Origin: Methanobacteriota archaeon
GTDB taxonomy: Archaea; Thermoplasmatota; Poseidoniia; Poseidoniales; Poseidoniaceae
Direction: 5' to 3'
Assembly (NCBI GenBank): GCA_018662715.1
Contig: JABJFP010000044.1
Coordinates: forward strand, 1 to 6,441
DNA length: 6,441 nucleotides
A program made the position numbers and the translations under genes. The notes beneath the pieces are model-generated. The model was not told the origin of the DNA, made no database searches, and saw only the letters and a program-made list of their open reading frames with translations. Each line of letters begins with the position of its first letter. The stretch's first letter is position 1. This document shows, in pieces, positions 1 to 4,116 of this stretch.

Positions 1-3
1 ACT

Positions 4-3000
4 TCACTTTGTGGTGAGTTTCAGCCATGGCTTCAGTGTACGATGGTTCTTAGCAACACTGAATCCAAACTTCTCTTCGATGGCACGGTCAAGGAGCGTA
101 AAGTCACCATCCATTGTCGCAACCAACACTGCACCGATTTCTGGAAGAGGTTGACTAGCAAGATGTGTTGCTAGCCGGTAGATGTCCAAGTCGGTTGCTT
201 CGGGGTAAATATGCCGATTGTTCATCGTGGTCCTGTATGTTGGGCCGCGTGCCTGCTTCAATTCAGTAAGGTCAGCAAAGACATCGTCGTGCTTGAGGAG
301 GAATTCAGTCAGTTCTTCGGATTCTGTTGGTAACTCTCCGAGCATTTCAGAAGTGGGCGTCCACGTATTGAACTCAGCAAGAATCTCGTCAACGAGTTTG
401 AGAAGTACCGATTCACTGAGGGCATTCTCAAGCTTTTCCGAAGCGATCATAGCGCTCCTAAATCGGTAACTGATTCGGTTGTCCTTTGCGAACTGTTTCA
501 ATTCGCCGCGAACATCTTCGGGAATCATGAGGTGAAGTTGTTTTGCATTTGCATGATGGCGCAAAACATCGTGGAAACGGTTACTTCCAATCGTATTGAG
601 GTTTGCTCCAAAGACCAACTCCATGTGTTCATACACCTTTTCTACGAGCGCGTCAACAAGAATGTTGGTATCAAGAATGACGAGTGGAGCCAATTTTAAA
701 TTGTGCAAAAAGCGGCGCTTTGAGGTGGGGATACTTTCCTTGTATTGTGAGAACAGGGTTTGCTCAACACCAGCCAAGCGCTGGCGGTCAGTGATTTTGA
801 ATTTCGTAGAGTTCTGAGCTCGTTCAAGGTACATAAGCCCCTCAAATGCTCCGTCCTCAGCAGCAGATTTTGCGATATCGTACACCTCGGTCATCGATGG
901 TGAACTTGTCATCATTGCTTGACGGAATTGTTGCTCAGATTGGTTGCGTGAGCGGCGATTGTCCTTGCTGATGCGAGTGGAGGCTGCAGTAACACGACCA
1001 AGGAACGGGTCTGGCGGGAGTACGTGCGCCTTTTCATAGGGGTAATTTCGCAAAAGGTCCAATTCTTCTTCAAGATAGATTGTTCGCGATTTCTGGATGA
1101 TGTTCCCTTCAACATCTTCTTCTTCGTACGTTTGCTTGCGTTGAACAAAGCGACGGATCAAACGAGTCGCCCCGTCGGTGTCGGTAAGCGCAGTATGGCA
1201 TACGTTGAGATAGAGTTTGAACCGTTCAGTTATGGCTGCTTTTAGTGCTGGGACCTTATTGAGCAGACTAATTGCCTCGTCCCATTGTTTAGCGTGGGCG
1301 TAATGAATCAATGATTTTCTGTAAAGGGTGATGGGAAGAGCAAGAATTGAATCATCGTCTTCACCGTTGGTTTCGCCGTCTGCTTCTTTGCTCGCAACAC
1401 CAGTGAACAACTCGGCCGCCCTAGAGTATTCCCGAGCGGAATTTAATTCATCGCCATTTGATGCAAAGAGAGCTGCGCGAGCAAGAGGTGCCCAGGGTGA
1501 GCGTGGGTTTGCTTGTTGATACCAATCCACAAATTGTGGAAGGCCAAGGTCATGGTCCAAAGCGAGATAAGAGAACGAGGGGATCAGGCGTACTGGGAGA
1601 GTTTCTTCGGTAATCAAAGCGTCAACTGCTACTGCATCATCGGGCTTTGCAAGCCCGATATGATAGGTTTGCAAGAAACCGTTCATCGTCAACGTCAACA
1701 GAATGACCTCGAAGAGCCTGTGTTCAATATGTGAAAGTTCCAATTCGTCAAGGCTGCTACGCATCTTGTTGATGTTGGTGAGGCTCACAACGCCACCGCT
1801 GCCGTTCTGTGACAGGGCTGCTTTGATTGGAGAATAGGCTTTGAGGGCTGTTTTGTTGAGAACTTCAACAACTTCGGGAGTTTCCTTGTAAATTCCTTCG
1901 AGCAGCAAAAGGAGATGCTCGGCGACTGGACTGAACACTTGAGGCACTTCTGCGCCGTGAATGGCTTGGAGGGCTTGTTGTCGGCATTGCTTGAGTTTCT
2001 CACCCATGGTAACGGATTGGTGAGCAGTCGTCACATGAGATACAAAGAGAGCCTCATACGGATGAGTTAGAGGAAGCATTTCGTCTTGAGAGAATACTTG
2101 GCAGAGGCGTTCGAGGTCCAGCGCGCCCATCAACAATTCAATGATGGGTGATTTGGCTTCCTCCCAAGAGGTCCCTTGTTGGTCGCATAGACGCTGAGCT
2201 ACCGCGGTTCTAACTTGATTGGAAAGACCCTCATACTTGACCATCGTGAACCAAGAGCCGTCGTCTAAATCATCAACATGGCTCATCAACCAATCTTCTG
2301 CATCTTGGCTTTTGAGGGAAACGATAAGCGGAAGAAGTTCTGAAACATCTGACGATGCATCAAGACTGAGCCCTTGCAGAACCTCAATTGCTTCCTTGTC
2401 CTTCTTTTCGTTGTGGAGTGCCTTCAGTTGCCACCATGTCAACCGGTCAACTGAATCAGTGATTTCTGCTTCACCTAACAGATTCAAACCTTCGGAGAGT
2501 TGCTTCGAGCTTAGGTTCTCTGCTGAAGCAGGGGCTTGTGACCAAGCCAGGCGGCGGCGAGCGAGTGTCAAGGCGTCATCGGCGGTGAGTGCAAGGATGG
2601 CCTTCCAATCAGATACCGTCCCGTTGCGTAGCATCTCCAGGTCCTGGAGGGCCTCTGTGAGGTCTTTATTCGCAGTGGTACATGCTTTGAGAGTTGCTTT
2701 ACCCAACGATGTTCCAGAATGAATTGAAAGGTGAAGGCTAACAAAAGCCAAGGTCCCTTTGAGAGCCATGAGGTGTGCGTCGGGCTGAATCGGGCGCCCT
2801 CCCGAAAGTTGATTGATCACTTTTTGCAAAGCAACCTTGGTTTCAGCATCATCTGCTGCATTGATGGCCAATTGAAGAACAGCGGTAAGAGATTCTGAGT
2901 CCGAGGGGTCAATTCGAAACACCTCAGAGTCAATGGATTTCTTAGCCGATTTCTTGGCAGCCTTACCTTTGGGGAAGGCTAAGAATTGTGCAAGAAGGGT

Positions 3001-3450
3001 CGTTTTCTCAGCAATGGTATGCCAAACGGGATGAACGCCCTTTGCCATACAAACTTCTCGCAATTTTGTTTCTTCACTGTCCCACGCTTCGTCCCAAGAA
3101 TCAGCGTCCAGTTGTTTGTGGATAAGAAGCGCAGCGAGTTGAAATGCCGTTGAAAACGGTTGGTCGGCGATGATTGCATCGGGCTTTGGAAGCCAGTCCA
3201 TATGGGATGAACCGCTGCTACGACCGCTACGACGCATGCGCCCACGTTGTCGGGGCATGGAAGGTCGGCGGGAAGGTGAAGCGTCATCATCATCTTCTGC
3301 CGCTGGAGGCTCTGCTTCATGGGCGGCAAACACGAGAATTGAACGAAGGGGTTTGTCAAGCATCTGCCAAGCCGCTTCTTTGTTCATTGTGGCGACTTTG
3401 ACGTTGTTTGACATCGGTTTGGAAAATGCCGCTTTGAGGCAGGTTTCCAT
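4..3450 (-). CDS. Large helical-repeat (TPR-like) protein with C-terminal PIN-domain ribonuclease
   Basis: Predicted cytoplasmic protein of 1148 residues. The start is the ATG at 3448-3450, because GGAGGA (complement of 3458-3463) sits 7 nt upstream; an in-frame TTG at 3463-3465 overlaps that ribosome site and is less likely. Residues 1-43 look folded. Residues 45-83 are low-complexity, with an acidic run (52-56) followed by eight Arg within 61-77. A Lys-rich patch lies at 161-171. From about 180 to 850 the chain is helix-rich with degenerate TPR-like units, for example near 335-360 and 709-734 (AHAKQWDEAISLL). A PIN domain occupies about 922-1135: beta-strand plus LDTN (D927), VRGEL (E983), TDLD (D1087, D1089) and MDGD (D1114, D1116). 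In PIN nucleases these acidic residues bind Mg/Mn and cut RNA, so an active nuclease is expected. About 100 residues separate E983 from D1087, longer than in compact VapC toxins, and no antitoxin gene adjoins it. RNA processing or decay is inferred; the exact role and substrate are unknown. No signal peptide or membrane helix is seen. Confidence 0.9.
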   Translation of the reverse strand: METCLKAAFSKPMSNNVKVATMNKEAAWQMLDKPLRSILVFAAHEAEPPAAEDDDDASPSRRPSMPRQRGRMRRSGRSSGSSHMDWLPKPDAIIADQPFSTAFQLAALLIHKQLDADSWDEAWDSEETKLREVCMAKGVHPVWHTIAEKTTLLAQFLAFPKGKAAKKSAKKSIDSEVFRIDPSDSESLTAVLQLAINAADDAETKVALQKVINQLSGGRPIQPDAHLMALKGTLAFVSLHLSIHSGTSLGKATLKACTTANKDLTEALQDLEMLRNGTVSDWKAILALTADDALTLARRRLAWSQAPASAENLSSKQLSEGLNLLGEAEITDSVDRLTWWQLKALHNEKKDKEAIEVLQGLSLDASSDVSELLPLIVSLKSQDAEDWLMSHVDDLDDGSWFTMVKYEGLSNQVRTAVAQRLCDQQGTSWEEAKSPIIELLMGALDLERLCQVFSQDEMLPLTHPYEALFVSHVTTAHQSVTMGEKLKQCRQQALQAIHGAEVPQVFSPVAEHLLLLLEGIYKETPEVVEVLNKTALKAYSPIKAALSQNGSGGVVSLTNINKMRSSLDELELSHIEHRLFEVILLTLTMNGFLQTYHIGLAKPDDAVAVDALITEETLPVRLIPSFSYLALDHDLGLPQFVDWYQQANPRSPWAPLARAALFASNGDELNSAREYSRAAELFTGVASKEADGETNGEDDDSILALPITLYRKSLIHYAHAKQWDEAISLLNKVPALKAAITERFKLYLNVCHTALTDTDGATRLIRRFVQRKQTYEEEDVEGNIIQKSRTIYLEEELDLLRNYPYEKAHVLPPDPFLGRVTAASTRISKDNRRSRNQSEQQFRQAMMTSSPSMTEVYDIAKSAAEDGAFEGLMYLERAQNSTKFKITDRQRLAGVEQTLFSQYKESIPTSKRRFLHNLKLAPLVILDTNILVDALVEKVYEHMELVFGANLNTIGSNRFHDVLRHHANAKQLHLMIPEDVRGELKQFAKDNRISYRFRSAMIASEKLENALSESVLLKLVDEILAEFNTWTPTSEMLGELPTESEELTEFLLKHDDVFADLTELKQARGPTYRTTMNNRHIYPEATDLDIYRLATHLASQPLPEIGAVLVATMDGDFTLLDRAIEEKFGFSVAKNHRTLKPWLKLTTK
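1639..1659. repeat. Perfect 9-bp hairpin inside the PIN-domain gene
   Basis: ATCGGGCTT (1639-1647), loop TGC, AAGCCCGAT (1651-1659) form a perfect inverted repeat within the solenoid-coding part of the PIN-domain gene. Its left part belongs to an 18-bp stretch (1638-1655) repeated with one mismatch at 3177-3194, where only a 5-bp stem remains. Both copies encode a Lys-Pro-Asp motif. No function is assigned. Confidence 0.5.
3177..3194. repeat. Second copy of an 18-bp element also found at 1638-1655
   Basis: CATCGGGCTTTGGAAGCC differs from the copy at 1638-1655 by one base (G for C at the 13th position). Both lie in the same reading frame of the PIN-domain gene and encode Lys-Pro-Asp surrounded by different residues. 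The spacing of about 1.5 kb and the lack of similarity in the flanks argue against a recent segmental duplication. Confidence 0.45.
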
Positions 3451-3457
3451 GTACGAT

Positions 3458-3463
3458 TCCTCC
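3458..3463 (-). promoter_or_regulatory. Ribosome binding site of the PIN-domain gene
   Basis: Read on the minus strand, GGAGGA lies 7 nt before the ATG at 3448-3450. This is close to ideal anti-16S complementarity and spacing. It selects this ATG over the upstream in-frame TTG, which lies at the edge of the same motif. Confidence 0.8.
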
Positions 3464-3487
3464 AACAGCGAGCCCCCTAGGGTTTGG

Positions 3488-3497
3488 GGCCTATACG
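3488..3497 (-). promoter_or_regulatory. TATA-like box for the PIN-domain gene
   Basis: The minus strand reads CGTATAGGCC here. A TATA centre near 3494 predicts transcription starting about 26-27 nt downstream, near 3467. That leaves a leader of roughly 17 nt, just enough to hold the GGAGGA ribosome site. The geometry fits an archaeal promoter; no clear purine-rich BRE was identified, so the call rests on position. Confidence 0.45.
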
Positions 3498-3530
3498 CGC
3501 CGCTTTGAATGCACCGATGCTGATGTTTGG

Positions 3531-3538
3531 GTTATAGG
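3531..3538 (+). promoter_or_regulatory. TATA-like box for the small membrane protein gene
   Basis: GTTATAGG has its TATA centre near 3534-3535, which predicts a transcription start near 3561. That would give either a leaderless message beginning at the ATG of 3561 or a leader of about 36 nt for the ATG at 3597. The same TATAGGCC core is used by the opposite-strand promoter. Confidence 0.45.
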
Positions 3539-3578
3539 CCTAGAAGGAACACATAGTTCAATGAACAAAAACCTCTAC

Positions 3579-3592
3579 GGAGGAGCGAGGAG
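3579..3592 (+). promoter_or_regulatory. Tandem Shine-Dalgarno for the ATG at 3597
   Basis: GGAGGAG (3579-3585) and GAGGAG (3587-3592) lie 11 and 4 nt before the ATG at 3597-3599. This purine-rich tract is the main reason to prefer 3597 over the in-frame ATG at 3561. If 3561 were used, the tract would merely encode Gly-Gly-Ala-Arg-Ser. Confidence 0.6.
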
Positions 3593-3596
3593 CATC

Positions 3597-4073
3597 ATGG
3601 AACTTGTCCCAATGATTGCACTTTTACTCCATCCATTGCTAGCCAGTGGCTTGGTTGTATGGATATGGTGGCAGTATTCTTGGCGCAAGAAATCATACGA
3701 ATTGAAAGGTGAATCAAGGGCGCAGTATCTTGAACGTCACGAACGCAATGGTGAACGGCTGCTATGGGCCACAGGCTTTGTTATCCTCGTTGCGTTCACG
3801 GGAAGAGCGGTGAGCGGCTGGTATTCAGACGGGGATTTCACATCCAATCTACTCCCTCAAAGTCTTCATGGCTTTATGGGACCTGTTGGCTTTGTTCTCA
3901 TGGTCGTTCTCACACGAATGGGAAGAGAAGCCCGAGATAAACGAAAGGCTGGTGAATCATTCGCAACAGCCAAACTCAAGCACGGACGTGCGGCAGACAT
4001 CATCATCTATCTTGTTTTCATTCACGCTTTCTTAGGATTCATCTACACCTTTGACGTGCTATCGGGTGTGTAA
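3597..4073 (+). CDS. Small four-helix membrane protein, DUF4079 / cytochrome b561-like
   Basis: Integral membrane protein of 158 residues (170 if the in-frame ATG at 3561 is used). I prefer 3597 because of the tandem Shine-Dalgarno just upstream, and because the protein then opens directly into the first hydrophobic helix. Four membrane segments are visible at about 3-27, 53-75, 90-107 and 132-152, joined by charged loops. Histidines lie in or beside helices: H12 (in an HP pair), H48, H91 (LHGFMG), H129 and H143. The layout of HP, then R-rich loop, H-x3-G, Gly-rich second helix, H at the start of helix 3, and a final helix preceded by H recalls the DUF4079 family of cytochrome b561-like membrane proteins. 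Heme binding is therefore possible, but I assign this from pattern memory, and a family of unknown function adds no reaction. The transporter gene follows 43 bp downstream on the same strand. Confidence 0.85.
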   Translation: MELVPMIALLLHPLLASGLVVWIWWQYSWRKKSYELKGESRAQYLERHERNGERLLWATGFVILVAFTGRAVSGWYSDGDFTSNLLPQSLHGFMGPVGFVLMVVLTRMGREARDKRKAGESFATAKLKHGRAADIIIYLVFIHAFLGFIYTFDVLSGV

Positions 4074-4101
4074 CCCCAAAACGCCGATTCATATACACCT
4101 T
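4036..4101 (+). repeat. Near-perfect 16-bp direct repeat with exact 50-bp period
   Basis: GATTCATCTACACCTT at 4036-4051 recurs as GATTCATATACACCTT at 4086-4101, with a single C-to-A change. The first copy encodes the end of the small membrane protein. The second lies in the intergenic gap, where the changed base creates the ATATAC that serves as the TATA-like box of the next gene. Confidence 0.7.
4091..4096 (+). promoter_or_regulatory. TATA-like box for the MMPL transporter, probably leaderless
   Basis: ATATAC is centred about 24 nt before the ATG at 4117. No Shine-Dalgarno precedes that ATG (the sequence is TTCGCCGAAAC). The spacing is about right, if slightly short, for transcription to begin at the start codon itself, as in archaeal leaderless genes. 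Read-through from the upstream gene is also possible. Confidence 0.4.
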
Positions 4102-4107
4102 GTTTTT
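4100..4107 (+). terminator. Possible weak T-tract terminator after the small membrane protein gene
   Basis: TTGTTTTT follows the stop codon (4071-4073) by about 27 nt, with no stem-loop in front of it. Archaeal RNA polymerase can terminate at T-rich runs alone, but five consecutive T is short. Termination here would be partial at best. Confidence 0.2.
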
Positions 4108-4116
4108 CGCCGAAAC

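Larger units (their letters stand above)
3488..3540. repeat. Mirrored 8-bp inverted repeat GGCCTATA / TATAGGCC in the divergent promoter region
   Basis: GGCCTATA at 3488-3495 and TATAGGCC at 3533-3540 are perfect reverse complements separated by 37 bp. Each arm contains the TATA-like box of one of the two divergent genes, so both promoters share the core TATAGGCC. The right arm also lies in a self-complementary TAGGCCTA (3535-3542). The arms may simply be lineage promoter consensus, or they could form a site for a dimeric regulator controlling both directions. Confidence 0.6.

Noticed and set aside
4..687. VapC toxin of a toxin-antitoxin pair
   Set aside because: The PIN domain is fused to a large solenoid in one uninterrupted frame. 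No small antitoxin gene lies next to it within the window.
2219..2722. Plus-strand open frame of 167 codons opposite the PIN-domain gene
   Set aside because: It is antisense to a long gene with clear domain motifs. Its translation is Ser/Arg-rich without recognisable motifs, and it lacks a ribosome site. It is a shadow frame.
2979..3359. Minus-strand 126-codon frame overlapping the N-terminal part of the PIN-domain gene
   Set aside because: Same strand but a different frame. It has no ribosome site and no plausible domains, while the main frame has a strong Shine-Dalgarno and runs on uninterrupted.
3463..3465. TTG start giving 1153 residues for the PIN protein
   Set aside because: The TTG overlaps the GGAGGA ribosome site that is ideally placed for the ATG at 3448-3450.
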